Source: Rotaria macrura
Lineage: Eukaryota > Rotifera > Eurotatoria > Philodinida > Philodinidae
NCBI GenBank assembly: GCA_900239685.1
Contig: OENT01000849.1
Coordinates: 5,614-69,613 of the forward strand
Length of the DNA: 64,000 nucleotides
Reading direction: 5' to 3'
Part shown: piece after piece, positions 25,501 through 44,800 of the stretch
Numbering within the stretch: position 1 is the first letter of the stretch
Layout of the letters: each line of letters starts with the position of its first letter
Notes under the pieces: model-generated
Told to the model about the DNA's origin: nothing
Databases searched by the model: none
Seen by the model: only the letters and a program-made list of their open reading frames with translations
Made by a program: the position numbers and the translations under genes

Positions 25501-28500
25501 TAAATATAATTTGAAATGGATAAATAAAATTTTAGAAATCTATAAATAGATACACTGAACTATTCTCATTCCTATCTAAGATGACGAATAATCATTCTTC
25601 AGTCTCCCAGTGACTTTAGCTATTTCAGCGTGCAAAGCAATATGTTCTATTGTCTTTTTTTCCCCTCTTAGTAAAAATCTATCAAGTATGATCAGATTCA
25701 AGAAGTAAAAACGAAAAAATAGTCACCCATATAAATTTAGCAATCATCAATACAATAAGTGTCTCATCTGTCATAACATGTACAATAGAAGAGAGATCTG
25801 AATTGACAAAAAAAGAAAGTTCGCCTTTCATCAATAACACGCATTGAAACTCTATGATTCAAACGAGTGCTTCCTCTGCATGTGAATCTTTATCGAAATC
25901 GCTCCGGTTTTATCGATTACATTCTCATTGATTACGCGTTCTGCATACAATCTGACTCTTATACTAAAAGACGTTCAGCTGACATAAGATACACCGATAA
26001 ATACAAATCAATTTTCTACAATCTCTAGCGTATCAGCTTACCTTGTTATAACAGTAAATATGAAATTAAAATCCACTTCTGTCATTTTGGATGCTACAAC
26101 CGTGAAAGAATCACAATGAACGAATTTAGATTCTAATTAGTTCGACATCTAATTCATCAACTATGAATATCGTAGAATGCTTTACATCTCTAATATTGGT
26201 TTCTGAATACACTGATATAGCCAGACGTCTTAGTGAAATACTTAGAGTCCGCCAGATTTAAGAATTTCAGGATTCGGATCTGAATGAATGATTTTTTGCA
26301 GATCTAGAGTCGAGCCATAATCTCAAGATCCAGAACGAGACTTTTTAAGCCGAATCTGATTGTTATCGAAGAGATAAAATATTTTTCTGCTCTATCAGTA
26401 GCATACTTCAGATTAGAGCCCAATGTGTTCAAAGATTTTTTAGTCCGTATCTCATCTGAAACTAGTCGGATCCGGATCCGAGCTGACAAGTTCGAGATAC
26501 AATAGTCGTATCACGTAATACGTCGTCGACAAGCATGTAAACAACAATAACATTATCCGATTTTTCTGTTATAGTGATTTTAGAAACGTCCATTACATCT
26601 ATTATTACAAATTCTCCAACTAGCAGCAGCACTACAACCAGTACAGAGAGCGCAACTAGCACAAGCACTGCCACTACAACCAGTACAGAGAGCACAACTA
26701 GCACAAGCACTGCCACTACAACCAGCCCCAGCACTACCACCACATCTGTGCCTCGGAATTGCACTCCCTTAACTGAAATACTACTAAGCAATAATACTTG
26801 TGCGTCAAAAGAAACTATACGGGTTTGGTGGAAAACTGTTGCGATTTTTCTTATTAAGAAATTCTTTTTCTCTCACAGATTGATTCTGTCAATATTTTAC
26901 GTAATGGAAGTGCCAATACAAGTGCTGTAGCTAATGCATTGTCACTCTACTTCAGAGCAATTGAAAACACGAATCTTGCATCAAATCCTAACTATACTTT
27001 ATCGCCAAATGAAATTGATACATTGGTTTCAAATCTCACTAATGATACTTTATCTATCACGACAACAACATCATTCATCATGGTTCAAGAGCTCTCTCCG
27101 CTCTCCAGCGGAATAGGGTTCGGGGCTGGATTCACGAGTGGTATAGGAGGCGCCAATACCACAGCAACAACGGTTCAAGGGAATCCGTTCAATGATTCTG
27201 TGACGGCGGGAGCTATCATTCCTGCTGAATCATTGATTAATGCCACATCTCTCAGTTTGTTGATCATTGATAAGCCTGTTACCTACGAACGCATAGTAGG
27301 TGATCGAAATAAAACACTCGCATCATCAGTAATCGTCGCAGCAGTAAAAACGTTCCCTCCATCATCAAGTCCGATGAAAATTGCACTCTACTTTCGGAAC
27401 CTAAGTGGATATCAGCAAAGTGGACCTGCAGAATACTTTTGTGTTTTTTATGATACAACGAATTTGAGATGGAGCGAAATGGGTTGCACCAAACCTTCCT
27501 TCAGTACGACTTTTGAAGGATACGAATGTACGTGTAATCATCTGTCTACGTTTGCTCTTGTTCGGCAACTTTGTGATACTTCTACTCACATATTTCTGAG
27601 TAACAATAGTTGTTTACTTAAATCTGAAGTTCAGGTTAGTCTATCCAAGATTGATATGTTCTCCTCTCCCATGTTCATTTTGTTGTAGGCCGCTGTAGTT
27701 GACGCATTGCGAAAAAATTCGACGAACTCAACTGAAGTTTCTGATAATCTTTCAACATATATCACTTCGGTTACTGATCCAACCGAACCATTGAATCCAA
27801 CGAATGTTCTCACCCCTACTGAAATCCAAGACCTATTGAGCAGTATCACTAATATCAATACAACAATATATACGAATGACTCAATCCTTGTAGCACAGCC
27901 GATCAACCAGGGGGTGAACAATGTGATTATTCTAGGTGCTTCATTCAAAGATGGAACTGGTGGACAGGTTGTCAATACAAGCAATAGAGAAAATGTGATA
28001 CAATCAGTTCTATCGGCTGCTGCTATTATTGATGAAAGATCTTTGGATGGTGTTACATCCTTGAATATGCTCATCATTAACAAACCGTCCACGTACGAAA
28101 CCGTAGATAACTCATCTGGTAAAAGACTAGCGTCATCAGTTATCGTTACAGAATTAAATCGAAATTCTTCATCGGTTCGAATGAACATTTCTTTATATTT
28201 CCAAGTCTTAGAAGACTACCGCCCGAATGTTAGCGCCGAGTATTCTTGTGTTTTCTTCGATACGAATAACTCAATATGGAATGAATCCGGTTGTACGAAA
28301 GCCCAGCTAAACACAACTTTCAATCGGTATGAATGTAGTTGTAATCATTTAACTACATTTGCACTTATTTGGTTACCAAAGGTGCCTCCTACACGTTATC
28401 TCGACGCACAGGACATTGCATCGCTCGTGTTTCAATCAATATCTATTTGTTGCTTTTTAGCAGTCATCATTCATGCAATTTTTAGCCGAATTCGAGATCC

Positions 28501-29428
28501 GCTGATGAGTTTACAAGCAAATGATCTACTGCCATTGACTTCATGTGCAGTAACCATGATTCTCTTTATTTTTTTTATTGCTCTTGGTATGACAGTATAT
28601 ACAAATACATCATCGATGGAACAAAAAACGTGTTTTCTAAGCTCTAGTGTATTAATGTTTTTCGTCTATTTCTTTTTAATATTCATGTTTTGTGTCAAAG
28701 CAAGTGTAGGATATTTTAATTACCAACGATTTGTTCTCCTCTTCCCTCAGCCATCAAATCGACGACTACTTGTGATGCTCGTCATATCATTTTTCGTTTC
28801 GATTACATGGGTAGCTTTTGCAGCTGGATTTAATTCAAATCCATCGTTTCAAATCACAAAACTATATCCGTATAAACTGTGTTGGTTTACTCGTAATGCA
28901 CTCTATTATTTTCTCACCATACCAGCCGTTCTATTTCTTTTGATCAACATATTTATATCTATTCGTGTACTTCAACGTATGATAGTACATGTTCGCAATG
29001 CTACATCACCTCATCATACATATGAAAGAATGAAACGATGCGTACTTGTTTTACTTGCATCATGCACTACACAAGGTCTTGGTTGGCTTCTGGGTCCAAT
29101 ATTGTCATTTGTTAATGAAGGCGCTGCTAGTGTACTTACGTGGATTTTTATTATATTCAATGGTTTAGAAGGTCTCTGGACAATTATTTTGTATATCTTA
29201 ATTCGATCACAACGTATAGATGAACAAAAGCGTCATGTAGCTTTGAAAGAGCTGACAGAGTCGACGGCCATATCATTAGGAAAAAATGAACAAACTCGTA
29301 AAAACGCTATAGATCTCAGCTCAAAAAGCAGATTCACAAATACTAATACAGATAAAAGAAGAGAATCATTTAGTTTCGATGATCTCTATTCTTTAGAAGA
29401 TACAGAAGTTACGGACAACAAATTTTGA
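19557..29428 (+). CDS. Adhesion-GPCR-like receptor with two GAIN/GPS modules, copy C
   Basis: Paralogue of copy B, predicted 1050 aa. Exons: 19557-19764, 19831-19884, 19957-20001, 20058-20159, 26575-26822, 26879-27634, 27689-29428; the CDS sums to a multiple of three. Exons 2-4 are 54, 45 and 102 nt, all phase 1-1, and encode Ser/Thr-rich stalk. Exon 5 adds a Thr/Ser repeat of 14 aa. Order: hydrophobic signal (MIATAYLIIIIYNIIIVQA, possibly from an internal ATG), FGSGS near the end of exon 1, short mucin-like stalk, GAIN/GPS module 1 (ending CTCNHL|S), GAIN/GPS module 2 (ending CSCNHL|T), seven helices, and a tail of about 65 residues. Exon 6 is exactly as long as exon 3 of copy B (756 nt) and nearly identical. 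The 6415-nt intron before exon 5 is the weakest join, but its phases fit (SDISAT-V-ILETS). It may skip further small stalk exons. Confidence 0.8.
22191..22440 (+). pseudogene. FLYWCH-type zinc-finger fragment, frameshifted
   Basis: Reading from 22191 gives KGKFLLVADEYTFKLNK, then KYWICTINSCAY, then a stop at 22350. Shifting one base at 22350 restores DSTNLLIKTIGNHSHLPE. The two halves together give the FLYWCH pattern: a hydrophobic start, Tyr-Trp-x-Cys, a second Cys, and a His-x-His-x-Pro end. There is no start codon or splice context. FLYWCH domains are often found in proteins derived from Mutator-like transposons, so this is best read as a dead transposon or gene fragment lodged in the intron of receptor copy C. 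Confidence 0.65.
25121..25166. repeat. Perfect 11-bp inverted repeat (hairpin)
   Basis: AATCCCTCCCA (25121-25131) pairs with TGGGAGGGATT (25156-25166) across a 24-nt loop. The GC-rich arms stand out in AT-rich surroundings. It could be the two ends of a tiny foldback remnant. No function is evident. Confidence 0.55.
26631..26714 (+). repeat. 42-bp tandem repeat, two copies, coding
   Basis: Two head-to-tail 42-bp units (26631-26672 and 26673-26714) differ by a single G/A change and encode TTSTESATSTSTA-type stalk sequence in exon 5 of receptor copy C. A partial third unit follows. This is recent in-frame minisatellite expansion in the mucin-like stalk. Confidence 0.9.
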
Positions 29429-30345
29429 AAGAAATCTTGTCATCGAAAATTAGTAGATCTTCTTTTTCTTTGGAGTATATTTATTTGAAGTTTTATATCC
29501 ATTAAATATTTTCAAATTATATGTGAAAAAGTCTGTAATGAAATGCAGACTTCTGAGCAGAGGAATGCTTGATAAAATGTTACAAAAAGGGAAATTTTGC
29601 TTCGAAAGTCACAAAGCTGTTTTTTACACATAAATGCTTCATATGATTTTCTACTAACACAATATCGTTTATGCTATCTCAATTTATTCATAACCTTTGT
29701 ACAAGGAGTTTGAACCGAACATTAAAACGAATGTTAATACATTTGAAAAAAGAATACTTTTTTCAACTGAAATCTTCTCTTTGAAATTCGTACGGACCAA
29801 TCTTTACAAACTTTTGTTAAGTAATTGTTTCATATTAGTCTCTTAAAAACAACAGACGTTTTTAGCGAATGATGAGAAATAGATTTTTTACAAGAAACAA
29901 TCTTTAAAGTAGAACTTCAAACTACGTTGAATTAAAGAAGAAATAAGTACTTCAATCACAAAATAGTAGAATGAACAGTATCTTTAAAAAATTCAAGTAT
30001 TCTCCCAAGTTTATGCAATTTTCCACTGAACATAGCAAACGAACTCATGCGTGACTATTCACTTGTAAAGTAAATTTTTTGCGGTACTCTGAAAAAATTC
30101 TCACTTCGTCAAAATATCTGAAAATAGAGTAAGATAGAGTTTTGTAACGTACGTTCTCTTTCGATAAAACGCTTTGCGTAATTACGAGTAACATAGATTT
30201 GAGTTTCGCGATAAAGCCTAATTGTACACAGATCATTCATTGTTTCGAGAAAGACTTCACAGCATATAGACGTATTTCAAAATTTTGATACGGAAAAGAG
30301 AAGAAAAAGAGTTCATTCTACGGGAGACCAGAATTTCAGCTCTCG
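29429..30345. other. Non-coding stretch after receptor copy C
   Basis: Contains the 3' UTR of copy C (ATTAAA near 29501 is a possible polyadenylation signal) and AT-rich sequence with no supported gene, up to the left arm of the inverted-repeat element. Confidence 0.5.
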
Positions 30346-31428
30346 GACCAGTCCGAAAGTGAACTCATAATCCAAAAATAATAATTTAATTTTTTAATTA
30401 ATTACTAATTATCATATTGCTGACCAGGACGTCATAGTGCTGAGTAGAACGATGATGTGGTAAGCAGGATGGCGTAAGGCTATGCTTTCTGTTTTAAGTC
30501 TAGTTATAAATGGTATTGTCTTTTGAGATAGTTATTATTTCCTTACAATATATCTCAAAGTAAAAGAGTGGAGGACTACCAAGTGATGTTACTGCTTTTG
30601 TCTACTGGCAGCTTAGGATTGTGTCTTCTCCAGCGTTAGTAATGCTTCGAATTTTTTAATTTTTAATTAGATGTATTCAGTTTTTTCTAGCAAGATCATT
30701 TTCTTAAATTCAAAAATAAAACAAAAACCTATGGACAAGTAATATGTTCAAAAGAAGAAAGTTAAGATAAACGACTAAAGTATTTCTAAATATTTTAACA
30801 ACAAAATATAAATTTTATTTTGTTGTTTTGCTGATTCTATCCTTCTTTGCCTGGTTTCATATGGAGTATACCTTAGCGAATAAGCACAACGTTTTCTTTT
30901 GTTTGTATTGTCAGTTAATGTTACTATTGGAACCAATATTGATGCTTGAAAAGATTCTGTTGCAGAAGAAAGTGAATGAGAAGTGTCTAGTAAATAGAAA
31001 CTTGAACTGCTGAGAAATGTCATAGAACGTAATTCTAAAACACTGAAAATAGTTTCATGGAAAGACATCCCTCATTCTATTAAATACAAGATGATCTTAA
31101 CGTTCTCCCAACCATGATATTGCGGATTTCCAAGTAGTTCTTTTCAGTCAGCGAGCCATAATTTGAACGATGGATTGTCCTAGCTGAAACTTATCAACGG
31201 TGAAGTTCATATTACATTTTTACCTAATGACATAGAATGCCATTGACCCAGATGCTGCAACTATGGTATGATCTAAACTCATCCTGTAAAGTACTGCGCC
31301 ATCCTCTGCTCAGTACTACGTCGTTCTGAGTATCACTGCGTCCTTCTGCTAAGCACTATCATAATTAGCAATTAATTAAAAAATTAAATGATTATTTTTC
31401 GATTATGAGGTCACTTTCGGCCCGGTCC
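30346..31428. mobile_element. DNA-transposon remnant with ~130-bp terminal inverted repeats
   Basis: The left arm begins GGACCAGTCCGAAAGTGAAC (30346) and matches the reverse complement of the right arm ending at 31428, GGACCGGGCCGAAAGTGACC. Both arms continue with CTCATAATC, an AAAAATAAT stretch, a TTTAATTTTTTAATTAATT stretch and then GTGCT/CAG-rich sequence, for about 130 bp in total. By eye roughly three quarters of positions match. The ends may extend a few bases further out (a shared GAATTT). The core of about 0.8 kb has only accidental open frames, so the element is non-autonomous. Target duplication not identified; superfamily unknown. Confidence 0.7.
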
Positions 31429-39218
<7,790 letters not shown>

Positions 39219-39253
39219 AAAATCTTCAGTTTTAGTTATCTGTTATTTCATTT

Positions 39254-39259
39254 AATAAA
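39254..39259 (+). promoter_or_regulatory. Polyadenylation signal of Sec23
   Basis: AATAAA 36 nt after the Sec23 stop codon, followed by a T-rich run near 39277. Implies a very short 3' UTR. Confidence 0.6.
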
Positions 39260-41670
39260 TCTTATCATGTATCCGTTTTTTTTCTCTGTTGTTCAAGTAA
39301 ATGTTAAAATCGATTATCTCTCTTATATTCCACAAGAGTTTATTTCTTTCTTCATTCGACTGCCTGTTTTTAAACGAATGGCAAACGTCTCTTTTTCGAC
39401 GGTTCATTTCAACAATCAATCTCAATTGATTGAAATAAAAGTCAATCTAGAGTCTATAACTAAATGTTAGCCTAGGAAAAACTATGTTCGAAATTAACAT
39501 GGAAAACAAAACAAGCTCATTTGAAAATAGAACGAGAAGATAAGTTGTTCGAGTTGATTCAATAAAAATGTCGTTGTTCGTTCGTCGTCGGCTGACATTA
39601 TTAACGACATATAGAAGTGGGAACGTCATGACGAGAGAAACATTTATGTTATCTCGATTCTGTTTTCATCGCTTTTAATATACTCATGAATTATTTATGA
39701 AATTCATTCAAGATACATTTACAAGGGTTCTAGGCTTGATCGATATAGTTTCTCTCGCAAATAATATTTAATCATTTGTGTTAGATCATAAATATTAGTT
39801 AAATTGGTATGACCACAAGAGATTTTTTTGTTGTTGTTCTAGTTTCGATATTTACACTTTTACATGATTTACAATAAGGAATGATGAAGAATATGGAACA
39901 AGAGATCAAGTATCTTCATAGTTTTATCTACATCAGCATAATAGAAAAATAAGAACATATCCTATAGACGAATAAATTCAATTTATTGAAAATAATTTTC
40001 ATCATCCTTGAACTCTTACGTCAATAGTATTTTATTTAATTATATTTTTCAATAAAATTTCAATTATCATCAACATTAGACATTAGATATGACACGTCTT
40101 TGATTTATATGAACTATTATATCCATAAATCTTTTTATCTAGTTTTAATTATATATCTGTATGTTAATAAATAAAAATAAAAATAAAAAAAGACAATCAT
40201 AATAACAATTGTCTTTTCTGAAGATATTCAACACGATTACTTATTACAGCATGCAATCTAATTGTTTTGTTTTCTTCTTCGTCATATTTTATCATTTGAC
40301 CAGAACACAAATATAAATACATATGTAGTATTGTACGTCTAATATGTCAGTTATTATTCGAAAAAGATACCAATCTTATTTTGCTTAACCATGAATAATA
40401 AAAATATAATGACTCGTTTTTGTAACTATGGCATGATCAAATGTTCTTCAAGAAAACAACAAACAGACAAAAGATTGTCAATATTTTCCTATCGTATTAT
40501 TTATTTAGTGAACTTTGTCGGAACAAAGAAAGCTAATATCTAGGTCTCATATTAAAGAAAAGAAGAGCTAGAAAAGAAAAAATAGGCTAGAACAAGAATA
40601 TGATACAATGGTTGAAGATAATTGAAAAAAATAAAAAAAGACATGTGATGAAAATGATAAGTAACAATCATGAATGTTGAAGAGTGATGAATACATACAC
40701 TTCTTCGTTTGCAATGATGAATGTGCGTGCTTTTTCTTCCCTTCTATTGCATGTTATTCCAACTAAGTCGATAGATGCATACAATCTGATTAAGAAATGA
40801 AAGCTTACATTATTTCTATGGGTGTTGCTTATTTTATTCTGTTCAAACCCTTGGGCGATCATCGGTTACGCTGTTTATTGTTGTACAACACATCGATTTG
40901 TCTATTACTTTGTGGTTTACTAAAAACAACAAACAAGCCAATGCAAATTATAGCTGTTGTCTCATGTCGATGCTGACACCTTGAAAGTGCTTATAATATC
41001 TTAGATATACCGATGCAATGAAAATGATGATGATGATGACAGAACCTTCATAATCAAATTTCCTACTTCACGAGCTATATGTCGGCTTACGCTCTCCTTC
41101 TCTCTCTCTCGTCCTCAGTACAACAGTCAATCAAGCAGTCTACTGCTGTGTTGGATGTGCACGCATAAGAGATAATCGAAAGAGATGCTCAATGTGCGCA
41201 ATAGAAAAAGGGATAATAAACTTGGTCGATGCATTCTCCCGTTTTTTAACAAAATATGTCTATAGGCATAATAAAATGATGGCTCAATTCTCGCTCTATT
41301 ATATATATATATATAGATATAGAAGAAATGAGAATTTCTATTCAACTCTTTCTCTTTCTCTTTTTTCATAACGCAAATCTTTCCAAGTATCTATTTCGTT
41401 GTCTTTCATAGTAATGCAGTTCAAGCGAAAGCAAGTAGACTAGAGAGATAATGCTCTAATCGGGACACGACACTTGAAGAAATGGGTAGTAAGAATCTAT
41501 CGTCTCTTGCTCTCGCGAGAACGAGCACGTCATACTTTTGCAGCGTTTTCCCCCGCTTTCCGAATAACTACTCGTTTCTCTTCTTCTTCGTCTTCTTCTT
41601 CTCCTCTCTTCATCATAGAAGAGAAATATAGAAAAACTGACAACAGTCGAAGCACTACTATTAACGCACG

Positions 41671-41711
41671 CACACACACACACACACACACAAATATATA
41701 TATATATATAC
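41671..41711. repeat. Compound (CA)n(TA)n microsatellite
   Basis: Eleven CA units (41671-41692) followed after AA by a (TA)n run to about 41711, roughly 90 bp upstream of the receptor start codon. A length polymorphism here could be a useful marker. Confidence 0.9.
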
Positions 41712-41802
41712 AACACACGCACAACTAGAGTTTAATTGTAAAAAAAAATTAATTTTAAAACAGTTCAAACATTTGTCAATTCGATAAGTTTCAACAAGAA
41801 TA

Positions 41803-44800
41803 ATGTTCATCACATATTTAACATTTTTTCTTATCATCATCGGTAAGAATTAATTTTAGATGAAAAATAAAAAGAACATTATTCCATTTATAAATGATGA
41901 GTAAATATAACATAAAGTCTCTTTATTTATTCAAGTAGATTATTCTTTCGAACAAAAATGCAATCGAGAACGACTACACACATGGAATGCTGAGCAAAGA
42001 TTAATATGTGATCTACTTGATAATTATCAAGTTAAATGGGGTCGTCCTGTAAGAAATATGACCGAAGATGTTGAAGTACGATTCGGTTTACAACTTATTC
42101 ATATAAGTGATCTTGTATGTTAAATAAATAAATAGAAATTAAATATACAAACAAATTTTTCCCTAAATAGGATGAGAAAAATCAAGTATTAATTACAAAT
42201 CAATGGCAAATTTATGTATGTAATTAATATATGCTATACCAAAGACAAAAGTACATTGGCTTCTATTTTTCTACTCTTTCAGGAATGGGATGATGAAGCA
42301 TTAACATGGTACGTTCTGTAGATGACAATTTTTGACACAATAGAAATACGTTCTATCTTTTCTTAGGGATCCAGAAGATTATGGTGAATGAAGAAAATCA
42401 AAATAAGAAAGTGCAGGTTAAAGAAATATTTTTATTTTAGACAATCTTGTGGACATACGTTTACCTATCAAACGCATTTGGCAACCAGATGTGACATTGT
42501 ATAACTAGTAAGTTCTTAATTAAAATCCCAAAAGACAAAGTCAGTTGAAGAAACATCTGCAACTCATTTTTCTCTCTTTTTTTTTGTTGAGTTGCGCCAC
42601 ACAAAGACAAGACGATGTGCCTTAAGGATATCATTTGACAGACTCCTAGAGAGAGATTACCATGATTATTCTTGATAATATTAGCCCAACTTACATTTAT
42701 CTTTCTAGTGCTGATACACGTCTTGAAGAAAAACGTGAAGTATTAGCAACTGTTTATCATAATGGAACTGTCTTTTGGAAACCCATGTCAATATTCAAGT
42801 CAACGTGTCAGATTGATATCCGGTTCGTTGTTTATCTCTTTCATATTTGTAAATAAATATGAGCTACATTTTTCTTCTTCAAGACGTTTTCCATATGATC
42901 GTCAGAATTGTTCAATGAAATTTGGCTCATGGACATATGATAGTTCAAAAGTAAATTTAAGATTTTATCGTGATATACAAAAGTTCGATCTCAATTCATA
43001 TGTTAAATCAAATGAATGGTCGATTATTGGTAATAGTGCATCGCGAAATACAGAAAAATATGGTAGATTTGTTTTTTCACTGTGAAATAAAACACACAGA
43101 CACACACAATGATACCATCATTGTTCTCTATTGAATAGATTGTTGTCCAGAAATTTATGTTGATTTGAAGTTTTATATTAATCTTGAACGACGTGGTGGA
43201 TTTTATAACTATATTCTAATTTTACCATGTGTACTTCTATCATGTCTGACATGTATTCTCTTTTGGTTACCAGTAAGTAAAATTTTATAGTGATTATATT
43301 ATCGAATAAACATGAGATATCTCTTTCATTTCGTGTAGCCGGAAAGTCCTTCGAAATTAGTTCTTGGTAATAAAAAAAAGAAAAGAAACAACAATATTTG
43401 TTTATTTCGCTTATTATTAATTTTAATTACATAGGAATGAATATTTTTACATCGTTCTTTGTGTTGTTGCTGCTGTTATATAAAAATATGCCTTCGAATG
43501 CCGAACATATTCCACGTATAGGTACGATAGATTGTTTATTTCTTTTTAAATCGAAAAAACATATGTGATTGTGTTGTTTGTTTTGTTTTATGAACTAAAC
43601 ATTAGAAAGGCGACTATGTTCCGGAAATGACACATTTGTAACGAATGGAATATTTCCTGTTCTTCATAAGATGAGAGCAATAACAAAAGAGAATGTATCA
43701 TTACTAATATCCGATAGATGTGAATTTCAGTAGAATCATAAAGTCTTTCAATTGACAAGATTGAAATCGTTGAATTTAATGAAAACAAATGACATTTGAA
43801 AGATATAGTTCCATGTCCATGGAGGAATTTAAAATAGAAAACTTGAACAATGATGAATATAATAGTTTCAAATGTTCGTATAACAATGAAAGAAAGACAT
43901 GATTATGATATTTCTATTGTACGAAAACATTGACGTATGAAGTCAAATGATCTATATGGATAGGATATAACAAATGATTATGAGAAGGTATTTATAAGGA
44001 AAAACAAAGCATAACAATTTAGTGCTATCCGACAGATACTTGATTTTATTGGGTATGATACTTTTCATAGTCGAATGAAACTCCTGCATTCAAGGTTAGA
44101 CTGTCACTGCTCATATATATTAAATAGAAAGGAAGAAGCCAACCTCGATCTAAAGTGAATATATCCCCATAGGCTAGATGAATATGGTTTTTTATTTTGC
44201 CTTGGAATTTAGTTTTTTCTTAATATATCTCTATTGACTGATGAATGTTCGTATAATTTTAATAAGATGAATTTTGAAAGGAAAATTCTGTTTGTTTTTT
44301 TTTTTAATATATATTACATTAATTCTAACTAAGAATTCAGAATGTTTAACATGAAACATTATCCGAATTAGTTTTACTTTGAAGAAGATTTTCCGAAACA
44401 TATTACATATTCATTCTACTGTTGACAACATATTGTCGCATCAAAATACTCGGTAAGAAACTTTTCTTATTTAAAGAATAGATGAAAATTGAATTTTTCT
44501 TTAACCATGAACAGATAGAATGAAAGATTTATATCAGATTTTCCTTTTTTTTAATAATATTCTCAAGGATTTCTTGTCAATGTTTTTAATCCACGATGAC
44601 AAAAACTCTTCATATTAACAAGACGTGTTCTTCGATGAAGTATTCTTGAGGATTTCCGACTAATCTTGACAAGTGAAAAAATAGAATTCATTATCCTCAA
44701 ATGAATATTTCTATTCGGAGTAGATTTTGACCTACTTCAAACACGTATATGAAATTCTTCATGACCAATGATTACACTTTGAAATAAACAAACGACAACG

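Larger units (their letters stand above)
20160..26574 (+). other. 6.4-kb intron of receptor copy C
   Basis: Flanked by a good donor (CAG|GTGAGT at 20159/20160) and acceptor (TTTTTCTGTTATAG ending at 26574). It is far longer than the 54-72-nt introns around it. Inside are a frameshifted FLYWCH fragment (22191-22440), an 11-bp hairpin (25121-25166) and a GGATC/GATTC-rich stretch (about 26220-26490) that may be old repeat debris. The remaining open frames (for example 21456-21731, very hydrophobic AT-rich sequence) look accidental. Insertion of mobile DNA into an originally short intron is the likely cause of the length. Confidence 0.5.
39219..41802. other. Intergenic stretch between Sec23 and the acetylcholine receptor gene
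   Basis: No supported gene. A 10-bp hairpin (40188-40197 with 40208-40217) lies downstream of Sec23. From 41090 the sequence becomes rich in simple repeats: CT-rich runs at 41091-41117 and 41577-41617, and (AC)n/(TA)n at 41671-41711. These give several meaningless open frames on both strands. The CT/GA-rich and CA-rich block directly upstream of the receptor gene may be part of its promoter. Confidence 0.5.

Noticed and set aside
26220..26490. GGATC/GATTC-rich stretch as a further transposon
   Set aside because: Only short repeated words; no paired ends or target duplication could be defined.
41456..41728. Overlapping open frames on both strands in the CT/CA-rich block
   Set aside because: Pure simple-sequence translation (Arg runs, Cys-Val runs, Thr-His runs); lies in the upstream region of the receptor gene.
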